Shown in pieces: positions 1-7,664 of a stretch of DNA of 49,338 nt; position 1 is the first letter of the stretch; each line of letters begins with the position of its first letter. Made by a program: the position numbers and the translations under genes. The stretch is from NCBI GenBank assembly GCA_017304945.1, contig JAFKLG010000087.1, forward strand, positions 1 through 49,338, written 5' to 3'. The notes below the pieces were generated by a model. That model was given only the letters and a program-made list of their open reading frames with translations. It was not told the DNA's origin and did no database searches. Origin of the DNA: Rhodospirillales bacterium. GTDB taxonomy: Bacteria > Pseudomonadota > Alphaproteobacteria > Acetobacterales > Acetobacteraceae.

Positions 1-271
1 GCAGTTCGCGGCGCAGGCGATGCAGGCCGAGCCGGCGTTCGCGGCGGAGCTGGAGGATGAGGGCCTGTTCGGCGGCATGGATCTTGCGGTTGGGGACGCG
101 GCCCGGCGTGCGCGGGCGTTCCTGCAGCCCGTCCCGGCCGTCGGCGCGGTAGCGGGCGACCCATTTGCGCAGGGTCGGGCGGGAGATCCCGAAGCTGGCA
201 CAGACCGCGGCGGCGTTGCCGGAGCGTTCATAGGCCATGACCCAGCGCAGGCGGGTTTCGGGATCGGACAT
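1..271 (-). CDS. IS481-type transposase, N-terminal part (cut by window edge)
   Basis: The minus strand reads from an ATG at 271 through 90 codons without a stop and runs off the window. The protein starts MSDPETRLRWVMAYERSG and continues with a helix-turn-helix segment (ISRPTLRKWVARY, about residues 29-41), then a basic Pro/Arg linker (LQERPRTPGR) and LRRERRLGLHRLRREL. This order is typical of the N-terminal DNA-binding half of IS481-family transposases; the DDE catalytic domain would lie outside the window. Whether the element is intact cannot be judged. The family call rests on pattern recognition. Confidence 0.75.
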   Translation of the reverse strand, partial: MSDPETRLRWVMAYERSGNAAAVCASFGISRPTLRKWVARYRADGRDGLQERPRTPGRVPNRKIHAAEQALILQLRRERRLGLHRLRREL

Positions 272-312
272 CGGGTTCGGTGCGGGCCTGGTGGAAACGA
301 TGTCCCCATACA
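272..312. mobile_element. Probable terminal end of the IS481-type element
   Basis: Read outward on the minus strand, the bases upstream of the transposase start begin with TGTATGGGGACATCG at position 312. IS481-family ends usually begin with TGT, so 312 is the likely outer boundary. The opposite inverted repeat is outside the window, so this boundary is inferred. Confidence 0.4.
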
Positions 313-515
313 AGACCACTCTCTCCCTTTCCGCAACCCAGCGTCATTTCCACCCATATGCTCGGAAAACCGGCATCCCAAGCGGCATCGCCGTGAATGC
401 TGGCGGCAGCATGTGCCCACATGAGGCTATAACTTCATGCACTTTGGAAGCGGTACGCCGATTGCATTTCCAGATGCATGCGCGGAGGGTCCGCGCCCGA
501 ACAGGACCGCACATC

Positions 516-1559
516 ATGCGCCAGCCAGCTCCCACCCGACGCCGCGTGCTTCAGACCAGCCTCGCCGCCATCGCCGGCAGCCTCGCCGCCCCTGCCCTGC
601 TGCGCGCCGAACCGCGCGACCTGGTGGTGGGCGGCGCGGCCGGCATGGCCGGCTACATGAAGCAGTTCGTCTTTCCGGTGATCGAGAAGCAACTCGGCCT
701 CAAGGTGGTGTTCGACGGCACCCGCTCCCTGGTGAATCTCGAGAAGCTGCGGGCCGACAAGGGCGCGCCGAAAATGTCGGTCGTGCTGATGGACGACCCG
801 ATCATGATGATCGCGTGGGAGGAGGGGCTGCTCGCGAAGCTCTCCCCCTCGAAGGTGCCCAATCTCGGCAAGATCAAGCCCGCGGCGATCCACCTGGACG
901 GCGCCTGGGCGAACTACCAGCAGCCCTGGGCCGGCGTCGCCTACAACAAGAAGGCGTTGCCGCACGGGGTCGCCAGCTACGCGGCGCTGTGGGAGCCGGC
1001 GGCGAAGGGCAAGGTCGTGCTGCCGTCGCTGCAGAACACCGAGGGGCTGTGGACGCTGCTGGTCGCCGCCGCGATGGAGACCGGCAAGCCCTATGCCGAG
1101 GCGCAGTACCAGATGGATGCCGGGTTCAAGCGCCTGGCCGCACTGAAGCCCAACGTGCTGACCGTCTACACGAACCAGCCGCAGGCCGAGAACCTGCTGG
1201 AATCCGGCGAGGCCACGATGATGGGTGGCCAGTTCTCGAGCTACACGCTGATCCGCACGGCGGCCGGCGCGCCGGTCGATCTCGCCGCGCCGAAAGAGGG
1301 CGTGTTCGCGATGCCGTCCGGCATCTGCAAGGTGAAGGGCGCGCCGAACGAGTCGGGGGCGGACGCCTTCATCGACGCGTTCCTCTCGCCGGAGATCCAG
1401 GCGATCCTGGTCGAGAAATCCTACGTGCTGCCGACCAATCCGGCGGTGACGCTGCCGGCCGGCTTCATCAACCCGGGCGATCCGTTCGCGCCGGACTGGG
1501 CCAACGTCAACAAGAACCGCGAGGGCTGGCTGCAGAAGTGGAACGAGGTCATGGCCTGA
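516..1559 (+). CDS. ABC transporter substrate-binding protein, PotD-like, Tat-exported
   Basis: A 347-residue periplasmic binding protein. It opens with a twin-arginine signal (RRRVLQTSLAAIAGSLAAPALL, about residues 8-29, cleavage near LRAEP), as is common for alphaproteobacterial family-1/PotD-type binding proteins. The mature part has the Venus-flytrap pattern of the polyamine/opine group (GVAYNKKALP, MMGGQFSSYT, SYVLPTNPAV). ATG 516 was chosen because an AGGA sits 10 bp upstream and the Tat signal then lies at the N-terminus; an in-frame ATG at 474 would add a basic extension. It is the first gene of an operon with an ATPase, two permeases, an allantoinase-like enzyme and a racemase, so the ligand is probably a small nitrogen compound such as a ureide. 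The ligand itself is inference. Confidence 0.85.
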   Translation: MRQPAPTRRRVLQTSLAAIAGSLAAPALLRAEPRDLVVGGAAGMAGYMKQFVFPVIEKQLGLKVVFDGTRSLVNLEKLRADKGAPKMSVVLMDDPIMMIAWEEGLLAKLSPSKVPNLGKIKPAAIHLDGAWANYQQPWAGVAYNKKALPHGVASYAALWEPAAKGKVVLPSLQNTEGLWTLLVAAAMETGKPYAEAQYQMDAGFKRLAALKPNVLTVYTNQPQAENLLESGEATMMGGQFSSYTLIRTAAGAPVDLAAPKEGVFAMPSGICKVKGAPNESGADAFIDAFLSPEIQAILVEKSYVLPTNPAVTLPAGFINPGDPFAPDWANVNKNREGWLQKWNEVMA

Positions 1560-1560
1560 C

Positions 1561-2700
1561 ATGCCGAACGGCGTGGTCGGATCGCCGAACGGCGTGGTCG
1601 GATCGCCGGACGCGTATCTGCGGATCGACCGCGTGGCCAAGCGCTTCGGCCGCGCGACGGTGCTGGACGCGCTCTCGCTCGACGTCGCCGAGGGGGAGTT
1701 CATCTCGCTGCTCGGCCCGTCGGGCTGCGGCAAGACCACGCTGCTGCGGATCCTGGCCGGGCTGCTGACCGCGGATGCCGGACGCGTCACCCTGGCGGGG
1801 CGGGAACTCGGGCGCCTGCCGCCGCACAAGCGCAATGTCGGCGTGGTGTTCCAGAATTACGCGCTGTTCCCGCATCTGACCGTCGCGGAAAATATCGGCT
1901 TCGGCCTGCGCGCGCGCCGCGTGCCGAAGCCGGAGGCCGCGGCGCGGGTGGCGCGCGGGCTCGAGATGATCCGGCTCACGCATTTGGCCGACCGGCCGGT
2001 GACGCAGCTCTCGGGTGGGCAGCAGCAGCGCGTCGCGATGGCCCGCGCGCTGGCGGTGAACCCGGCGCTGATCCTGCTGGACGAGCCGCTCTCCGCGCTC
2101 GACCGCAAGCTGCGCGAGACGATGCAGGTGGAGCTGCGGACGCTGCTGCGCGCCTTGCGGATGACGGCGATCTTCGTCACCCACGACCAGGAGGAGGCGC
2201 TGGCGCTGTCCGACCGGATCGCGGTGATGAACGCCGGGCGGATCGAGCAGCTCGACGCGCCGCGCGCGATCTACGACCGGCCGGCCTCGCCGTTCGTGCT
2301 GGACTTCGTGGGCCTGTCCACCACGCTGAGCGGCGTGGTCGAGCGGGTGGACGGCCCGATGCTGGAGGTGGTGACGGCGCTGGGGCCGGTGCGGGTGCGC
2401 GGCCAATTCGTGCGCGGCGCGCGGGTGCTGCTGGCGGTGCGGCCGGAGAAGATCGGGGTCGGGTCTGGGGCGGGGAATGTCCCTGGCGCGGGACCGCGGG
2501 CCGGGAACACGGCCACGATCCGGGTTGCCGACCGCACGTTCCTCGGGCGGAGCTGCCTCGTGCATGGCGTGGCGGCGGAGGGCGACCGCGTGGTGCTCGA
2601 GACGTCGAACGACATGGGCGAGCGCGTGGTACCCGGGTCCGACCTGCTGGTGTCCTGGCGACCCGAGGACACGCTGCTGTTTCCGCAGGTGGCGGGATGA
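1561..2700 (+). CDS. ABC transporter ATP-binding protein, PotA-like
   Basis: The 379-residue ATPase of the importer. Walker A is GPSGCGKTT (residues 52-60), the signature is LSGGQQQRVAMARAL (from 150), Walker B is ILLDEP (171-176) and the H-loop is THD (H208). A C-terminal TOBE-like segment follows from about residue 240. This is the length and order of PotA/FbpC/CysA-type ATPases. The start codon is 1 bp after the stop of the binding-protein gene. The first 16 residues are a duplicated PNGVVGS peptide encoded by a 21-bp direct repeat and are not part of the fold, so translation could also begin later. Together with the two downstream permeases it completes an importer. Confidence 0.93.
   Translation: MPNGVVGSPNGVVGSPDAYLRIDRVAKRFGRATVLDALSLDVAEGEFISLLGPSGCGKTTLLRILAGLLTADAGRVTLAGRELGRLPPHKRNVGVVFQNYALFPHLTVAENIGFGLRARRVPKPEAAARVARGLEMIRLTHLADRPVTQLSGGQQQRVAMARALAVNPALILLDEPLSALDRKLRETMQVELRTLLRALRMTAIFVTHDQEEALALSDRIAVMNAGRIEQLDAPRAIYDRPASPFVLDFVGLSTTLSGVVERVDGPMLEVVTALGPVRVRGQFVRGARVLLAVRPEKIGVGSGAGNVPGAGPRAGNTATIRVADRTFLGRSCLVHGVAAEGDRVVLETSNDMGERVVPGSDLLVSWRPEDTLLFPQVAG
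1564..1605 (+). repeat. 21-bp tandem duplication at the start of the ATPase gene
   Basis: Two perfect copies of a 21-bp unit (1564-1584 and 1585-1605) encode PNGVVGS twice. The repeat keeps the reading frame and lengthens the N-terminus by 7 residues per copy. Confidence 0.9.
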
Positions 2701-2720
2701 GGGGAATGGTGTCGCCGTCC

Positions 2721-2930
2721 GTCGTGACCGGCGCAGGCCGCACCGTCGTGACCGGCGCAGGCCGCACCGCCTTTCGTGTCATGGCCGGCGAAGGCCGGCC
2801 ATCCATGACTTCGATGGTGCCGTGTGGGGACGTCGTGGATGGCCGGCCTTCGCCGGCCATGACACCAGGCCCTCGCCGCGATACGCACGCCCCTCCTGCG
2901 CCGGCCATGACACGGAAGGCGGCCCCCCGC
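2721..2930. repeat. Repeat-filled gap inside the ABC operon
   Basis: The 253-bp gap between the ATPase and first permease holds two kinds of repeat. A 24-bp unit is duplicated in tandem at 2721-2744 and 2745-2768. Two hairpins with the stem ATGGCCGGC/GCCGGCCAT lie at 2781-2802 (loop GAAG) and 2839-2860 (loop CTTC). The second is the reverse complement of the first including flanks, giving an inverted pair of about 33 bp with one mismatch. A partial third copy lies near 2902-2916. Similar hairpins occur at 38573-38680 and 49198-49337. No gene is seen here. Confidence 0.9.
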
Positions 2931-2953
2931 CCCCACGACCCGCGGAGCACCCC

Positions 2954-3790
2954 ATGAGACGCTTGCGCCCCGCCGGCGTCGGGCTGCTCAGCCTGCCCGC
3001 CACCATCTACTTCCTGTTGCTCTTCGCGGTGCCCCTCGCCGTGCTGCTGGCCGAGAGCCTGCATGACCGCAGCGGCTGGACCCTCGCGCACTACACGCGC
3101 TTCTTCACCACGCCCTACAACTGGGGCGTGGTCGGCCGCACGCTGCGCGTCGCCGTGCTGTGCACGCTGTTCTGCACGCTCCTCGGCTATCCCGCCGCCT
3201 TCGCCCTCGCGCGCACCCGCAGCCTGCTGCAATCCGCGCTGATCGCGGCACTGCTGCTGCCGCTCTCGGTCAGCGTGATCGTGAAGGCCTTCGGCTGGAC
3301 CGTGCTGCTGCGCGGCAACGGCGTGGTCAACCAGGCGCTGCAGGCACTCGGCCTCACCGACGCGCCGCTCCGGCTGCTGTTCACCGAGGCGGGCTTGCTG
3401 ATCGGCATCACCAACATCTTCCTGCCCTTCATGGTGCTGCCGCTGTTCGCCGTGGTGCGCCAGCTCGACCCGCGCCTCACCGAGGCGGCTGCGACGCTGG
3501 GCAGCACGCCGCTGCACGGCTTCCTCACCGTCACGCTGCGGCTCACTCTTCCGGGGCTGATCGCCGGCATCACCCTGGTCTTTTCGCTCTCGATTGCCGC
3601 CTACGTGATCCCGACGCTGCTGATCGGCGACACCTACCAGACGCTGCCGACGCTGATCGCCACGTCGTTCCTCTATCTGCAGGACCCCGGCAAAGGGTCG
3701 GTCGCCGGCGTCACCCTGCTGGTGCTTTCGCTCGCAACGATCATTGCCAGCGCCGCCCTGTCGCGCCGGTTCACCGGACGCGGCCGATGA
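2954..3790 (+). CDS. ABC transporter permease, PotB-like
   Basis: A 278-residue inner-membrane permease with about six hydrophobic helices, the first at residues 10-33. The cytoplasmic EAA loop, EAAATLGSTPLHGF (177-190), contacts the ATPase. It matches the first permease of polyamine/opine-type importers (PotB, 270-300 residues). ATG 2954 gives a short basic N-terminus before the first helix; the open frame upstream is repeat sequence. The 253-bp repeat-filled gap before it is unusual inside an ABC operon. Its stop overlaps the ATG of the second permease (ATGA), suggesting coupled translation. Confidence 0.9.
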   Translation: MRRLRPAGVGLLSLPATIYFLLLFAVPLAVLLAESLHDRSGWTLAHYTRFFTTPYNWGVVGRTLRVAVLCTLFCTLLGYPAAFALARTRSLLQSALIAALLLPLSVSVIVKAFGWTVLLRGNGVVNQALQALGLTDAPLRLLFTEAGLLIGITNIFLPFMVLPLFAVVRQLDPRLTEAAATLGSTPLHGFLTVTLRLTLPGLIAGITLVFSLSIAAYVIPTLLIGDTYQTLPTLIATSFLYLQDPGKGSVAGVTLLVLSLATIIASAALSRRFTGRGR

Positions 3791-4578
3791 GACGCATCGG
3801 CCTCGCCCTCGCCTGGACCATGCTCACCCTGAGCGTCGTCTTCCTGCTCGCGCCGCTCGCGGTGACGATCGCGGTCTCGCTGTCGCCCTCGCCGGTGTTC
3901 GAGCTGCCGCGCGACGAACTCTCCCTCATTTGGTACCGGCAGATCGGCGCGCTGGATGGGCTGCTGCCCTCGGTGCTGCTCTCACTCGAGGTCGCCGCCA
4001 TCGCCACCGCCGTCTCGCTGGTTCTCGGCACGCTCGCTGCGATCGCCGTGGTGCGCGGGCGGTTCCCGGGACGCGAGGCGATCACCACCTTCCTCGTCTC
4101 CCCCCTCATGCTGCCGGGACTCGTTCTCGGCATCGCCCTGCTGCAATATTTCCGCAGTCTGGGCCTGCGGGAGGCGCTGCCCACGCTGCTGCTGGCGCAT
4201 GTGCTGGTGGTGCTGCCCTACGTGATGCGCACGCTGACCGGCGGCCTGTCGCTGTTCGACTTCACGCTGCTCGACGCGGCGCGCACGCTCGGCCTGTCCT
4301 GGCCGCGCGCGGTGCTGCAGGTGATGGTGCCGGTGCTGGCCCCGTCCTTCCTCACCGGCGGCCTGTTCGGCTTCCTCAGTTCGGTCGACAACTATCCGGT
4401 GTCGATCTTCCTCACCGACGTCTACCACAAGACCTTGCCGATCCAGCTTCTGCAGTACATCGGCGAATCCCCCGATCCCACCATCGCCGCCGTCTCCACC
4501 TTGATGATCGGCCTCACCGTGCTGGTGCTGATCCTGGGCGAGCGACTGGTCGGCCTCGACCGCATGGCAGGCGTCTGA
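3787..4578 (+). CDS. ABC transporter permease, PotC-like
   Basis: The 263-residue second permease, with about six membrane helices (first at residues 7-30) and a degenerate EAA loop, DAARTLGLSWPRAV (about 163-176). Length and order match PotC-type subunits. ATG 3787 overlaps the stop of the first permease by 4 bp, and its own stop TGA shares a base with the ATG of the following deacetylase-fold gene. These overlaps tie transporter and enzymes into one transcription unit. Confidence 0.9.
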   Translation: MRRIGLALAWTMLTLSVVFLLAPLAVTIAVSLSPSPVFELPRDELSLIWYRQIGALDGLLPSVLLSLEVAAIATAVSLVLGTLAAIAVVRGRFPGREAITTFLVSPLMLPGLVLGIALLQYFRSLGLREALPTLLLAHVLVVLPYVMRTLTGGLSLFDFTLLDAARTLGLSWPRAVLQVMVPVLAPSFLTGGLFGFLSSVDNYPVSIFLTDVYHKTLPIQLLQYIGESPDPTIAAVSTLMIGLTVLVLILGERLVGLDRMAGV

Positions 4579-5468
4579 TGCGCGATTTCTACGGCTACGG
4601 CCCCACGCCCCCCGATCCGCGCTGGCCCGGCGGCGCGCGCGTCGCCGTCTCCTTCGTGGTCAACGTGGAGGAAGGCGCGGAACTGTCGATCATCGACGGC
4701 GACGAGCGCAACGAGGCTGTGTACGAGGTGAACGACGAAGTGCGCGACGCCCCCGATCCGTGCCGCGACACGCATTTCGAATACGGCACGCGGGTCGGCT
4801 ACTGGCGCATCATGGCGGCGCTCGATGCGGCCGGCGCGGCCTCCACGCTCAATGCCTGCGGGCGCGCGATCGCGCGGTCTCCGTGGCTCGCGCAGGATGC
4901 CCTGGCGCGCGGACATGAAATCGCCTGCCATGGCTGGCGCTGGGAACGCCACGCCAACATGCCGGAAGACCAGGAGCGCGCGACCATCGCCCGCGCGGTC
5001 GCCGCGATCCGCGCGGCCTGCGGCGTCGCGCCGGTCGGCTGGCACACCCGCTCCGCCCCCTCCCCCAACACGCGCCGGCTGCTGCTGGAGCATGGCGGCT
5101 TCCTCTACGACAGCGACGCGTACAGCGACGACCTGCCCTTCTTCGTCGAGGTCGGCGGCACGCGCCACGTCGTGCTGCCCTACAGCTTCGACACCAACGA
5201 CATGCATTTCCACCAGGGCCAGCAACGCTTCGTCACCGCGGCGGACTTCGCGGAATACGTCAACGACGCCTATGATCAGCTTTGGAAGGAAGGAGCGGAG
5301 ACGCCGCGCATGCTGTCGGTCGGGCTGCACCTGCGCATGATCGGGCGCGCCGGCCGCATCGCCGGGCTCGAGCGCGTGCTGCGCCACATGCGCGACCGTG
5401 GTGGCGCCTGGTTCGCCCGCCGCGACGCGATCGCGCAACACTGGATCACGCGGTTCGCGCCGGCATGA
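4578..5468 (+). CDS. puuE: PuuE-like allantoinase (polysaccharide deacetylase fold)
   Basis: A 296-residue cytoplasmic hydrolase. The N-terminus (FYGYGPTPPDPRWPGGARVA, then SFVVNVEEGAE), the ACHGWRWE segment and SPNTRRLLLEHGGFLYDSD followed by DDLPFF are hallmarks of the PuuE/uricolytic branch, whose members open the allantoin ring, rather than of chitin deacetylases. His residues in CHGWRWERH are likely part of the active site. No signal peptide is present, as expected. It overlaps the permease stop and the racemase start, so transport, racemisation and ring opening are probably co-expressed. The precise substrate (allantoin, a hydantoin or another cyclic amide) is inferred. Confidence 0.82.
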   Translation: MRDFYGYGPTPPDPRWPGGARVAVSFVVNVEEGAELSIIDGDERNEAVYEVNDEVRDAPDPCRDTHFEYGTRVGYWRIMAALDAAGAASTLNACGRAIARSPWLAQDALARGHEIACHGWRWERHANMPEDQERATIARAVAAIRAACGVAPVGWHTRSAPSPNTRRLLLEHGGFLYDSDAYSDDLPFFVEVGGTRHVVLPYSFDTNDMHFHQGQQRFVTAADFAEYVNDAYDQLWKEGAETPRMLSVGLHLRMIGRAGRIAGLERVLRHMRDRGGAWFARRDAIAQHWITRFAPA

Positions 5469-6175
5469 GCCCGCCCCGCCTGCTGCTGATCAATCCCAAC
5501 ACCACCGCCGCGATGACCGAGGCGATGGTGGCGCAGATCCGCAGCGAATACGGCGGGCGTGCCACGGTGCGCGGCGTCACGGCCGGGTTCGGCGTGCCGG
5601 TGATCGCAAGCCGCGCCAGCGCCGTGATCGGCGCCCACGCGGCGCTCGACGCCTGGCAGCAATCGGGCGGGGACGCCGATGCGGTGATCCTGGGCTGCTT
5701 CGGGGATCCCGGGCTCGAGGCGCTGCGAGAGATCGCCGCGCCGGTACCGGTGATCGGCCTCGCCGAGGCCTGCTTCGATGCCGCGGCGGAAGCCGGACGG
5801 CGCTTCGCGGTGCTGACCGTCGGCCCGGCCTGGAAGCCGATGCTCGAGGAACGCCTCCGTCCGCATCCGGCCGCACCCCTGTGCGTCGCGGTGCGGGCGC
5901 TCGACGGCACCGGCCTCGACGTCGCGCGGCAGCCCGACCGGCTCCTGGCCGCCCTCGATACGGCCGCCGCCGCGCTGGCGCAGGCCGGGGCGGAGTCGAT
6001 CATCCTGGGCGGCGCCGCGCTGGCGGGACTGGGCCCGCGGCTCCGCACCCCGGTTGCCATGGTCGACTGCATCACCACCGCCACGAATCAGGCGCTTCGA
6101 GTACTGCGCACGTGCACGACTGCGCTCGGCGCGAAACCGCGATCAGCTCATTCGGGAGCGGAAGGCGGGGTTTGA
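5465..6175 (+). CDS. Asp/Glu/hydantoin racemase-family protein lacking the second catalytic Cys
   Basis: A 236-residue protein of the Asp/Glu/hydantoin racemase family, which includes allantoin racemase HpxA. The N-terminus LLLINPNTTAAMTEAM is the family signature, and the first catalytic cysteine is C78 in ILGCFGDPG. The second catalytic Cys normally lies in an LGCAGM motif about 105 residues later; here the segment is IILGGAALAGL (179-189), with Gly183 at that position. The nearest later cysteine is C202 (MVDCITT). A cofactor-independent two-base mechanism needs both cysteines, so the protein may be inactive as a racemase or do another reaction. ATG 5465 overlaps the allantoinase stop. Its 3' end overlaps the convergent patatin gene by 28 bp. 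Confidence 0.82.
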   Translation: MSPPRLLLINPNTTAAMTEAMVAQIRSEYGGRATVRGVTAGFGVPVIASRASAVIGAHAALDAWQQSGGDADAVILGCFGDPGLEALREIAAPVPVIGLAEACFDAAAEAGRRFAVLTVGPAWKPMLEERLRPHPAAPLCVAVRALDGTGLDVARQPDRLLAALDTAAAALAQAGAESIILGGAALAGLGPRLRTPVAMVDCITTATNQALRVLRTCTTALGAKPRSAHSGAEGGV

Positions 6176-7392
6176 GCGAGCAGTCTCTCCTCGCCATCAG
6201 GTTGGGAGTACACGGGTGGCGTCTTATGCCACGGGTAGCCGGAGCGAGCCTGCCGATACCCGTAATCGAACAGCGCGCGCATATAGCTCGTCTCGAACAT
6301 GTCCGTGTGCTTCGTGGCGAAGTCCGAACCGATATAGGCGAGATTGAAATCCACGCCGTCTCGCAGCGACGTGCCATAGATGCGCACGATGTCGTTGTAG
6401 CCGCTGTAATGGATCATCGTGCTGATGGCGCGGCCCGTGATGCTCAACAGCGATCGCTGCGTGTCGGCCCATTCCGGATCGAGCCTGCCATTTCGGATCA
6501 CATAGGCATGACGCTCTCGCACATGCTGTTGGCCGCGCATGTCGACGAGCACGCCGACCTGCGGCGGGATCAGGAACGTCTGCATGACCGCGCCGCCATC
6601 GACATGCATCTCCTGATAGTGCCTGCCGTTGATCTCCACATCGAACATCACCGCGGGAAATGCCCCTGGCACGGCTGCCGAGGCGAGCAGGACCTTGCGG
6701 AATAGCTCCAACGCGCCGGGTTTCCCGCTACTGGCGATCGCCCCCATGTTCCAGATGACGGGGCGCTGCATGTCGAGGTTGGTCGTCCCGATCAGCAGCA
6801 GGCGACCCTTGGCATATTCGCGCGCAACCGCGGCCAGCAATTTCTCATCGGCGTACCGGCTGATCAGCCGGTACAACGGATCGGTGGTGTTCAGCGCATC
6901 GTAGAACAGAGCCAGCAGCAGGCCGCGGGACTCGAAAATGTCCCTGGGTTTGATGGCGGTATAAACGTCCCGCAATTGCGGGTCGTAGTCCGGACCCAGG
7001 AAAGCCAGGGGTGCAATGAGGGCACCCGTGCTGACTCCGGTGACGATCTTGAAGCTCGGGCGCGTGCCGGCGGCGGTCCACCCTACCAACAGCCCGGCGC
7101 CGAATGCGCCGTTATCCGAACCACCGGACAGAGAGAGGAAGTTGGCCGGTGGCATGCTCGAGGCCGGGCCGGTGACGCCCAGCGTGGCCCGCTCGCGCGC
7201 CAGGGCGTCCATCGCTTCCTTGATCAGGTCTGGCCCTTGCGTATCCGCCCAGAACCGCGCGTTCGGAATATCGAGCACCGTCGCCTGATCGGCGAGTCCT
7301 CGTGGCACGGCGCCGATCCGGTTCGGCCCGCTACAAGCCGTCACCGCAACCAGACAAAGCGCCGCCAGGATCCGCAAGGGATGCATGATCAT
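6148..7392 (-). CDS. Patatin-like phospholipase, predicted lipoprotein
   Basis: A 414-residue protein. The N-terminus is a lipoprotein signal with lipobox VTAC (C20), so it is probably anchored in the periplasm or outer membrane. Patatin features are complete: oxyanion segment SGGSDNGAFGAG (about 89-100), nucleophile elbow GVSTG (S121) and catalytic Asp in VDGG (D265). Such enzymes are serine acyl hydrolases acting on phospholipids. ATG 7392 and ATG 7386 are both possible; the reading frame continues upstream but those residues do not look like a signal. It is the last gene of the minus-strand set with the outer-membrane protein, SYLF protein and sulfatase, though a 272-bp gap separates it from the sulfatase. 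Confidence 0.88.
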   Translation of the reverse strand: MIMHPLRILAALCLVAVTACSGPNRIGAVPRGLADQATVLDIPNARFWADTQGPDLIKEAMDALARERATLGVTGPASSMPPANFLSLSGGSDNGAFGAGLLVGWTAAGTRPSFKIVTGVSTGALIAPLAFLGPDYDPQLRDVYTAIKPRDIFESRGLLLALFYDALNTTDPLYRLISRYADEKLLAAVAREYAKGRLLLIGTTNLDMQRPVIWNMGAIASSGKPGALELFRKVLLASAAVPGAFPAVMFDVEINGRHYQEMHVDGGAVMQTFLIPPQVGVLVDMRGQQHVRERHAYVIRNGRLDPEWADTQRSLLSITGRAISTMIHYSGYNDIVRIYGTSLRDGVDFNLAYIGSDFATKHTDMFETSYMRALFDYGYRQARSGYPWHKTPPVYSQPDGEERLLAQTPPSAPE

Positions 7393-7664
7393 CGCTCGGT
7401 ATCGGCGGGGGACCAACCGGCATCGGGATCGAAGCGCTGCATGGCGCCGGCGATCCCGGCCGTTTTCGACCAGCGGACCCGACGGCCTATCACCGGCCGC
7501 CGGCCAGCACAGGCCATCGCGCTTGCCTGGCGAACCGACCCGACGCTGCGCGCGGGTCCCGGTCTCGGCGAAATCGGCCATCTGCGCTTCGAGATAGCCG
7601 AGCGCAGTGGGGATTGCCGTGACCTGGTTGTGCCCGATGCGCAGCAGGATGGAACGGCCGTGGC
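7393..7664. other. 272-bp gap between sulfatase and patatin genes, nothing recognised
   Basis: Open frames cross this gap on the minus strand, including one that ends in a TGA overlapping the patatin start. None shows a recognisable domain, signal peptide or convincing ribosome binding site. No hairpin terminator or repeat was seen. Confidence 0.5.

Noticed and set aside
1..312. Composite transposon carrying the ABC-allantoinase operon
   Set aside because: Only one IS end is present, and no second copy or IS481-like end is seen downstream of the operon.
435..1835. Long antisense open frames opposite the binding-protein and ATPase genes, and similar ones across the window
   Set aside because: They are rich in Arg, Gly, Ala and His, lack domain motifs and lie opposite genes with clear families. 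They arise from high GC content.
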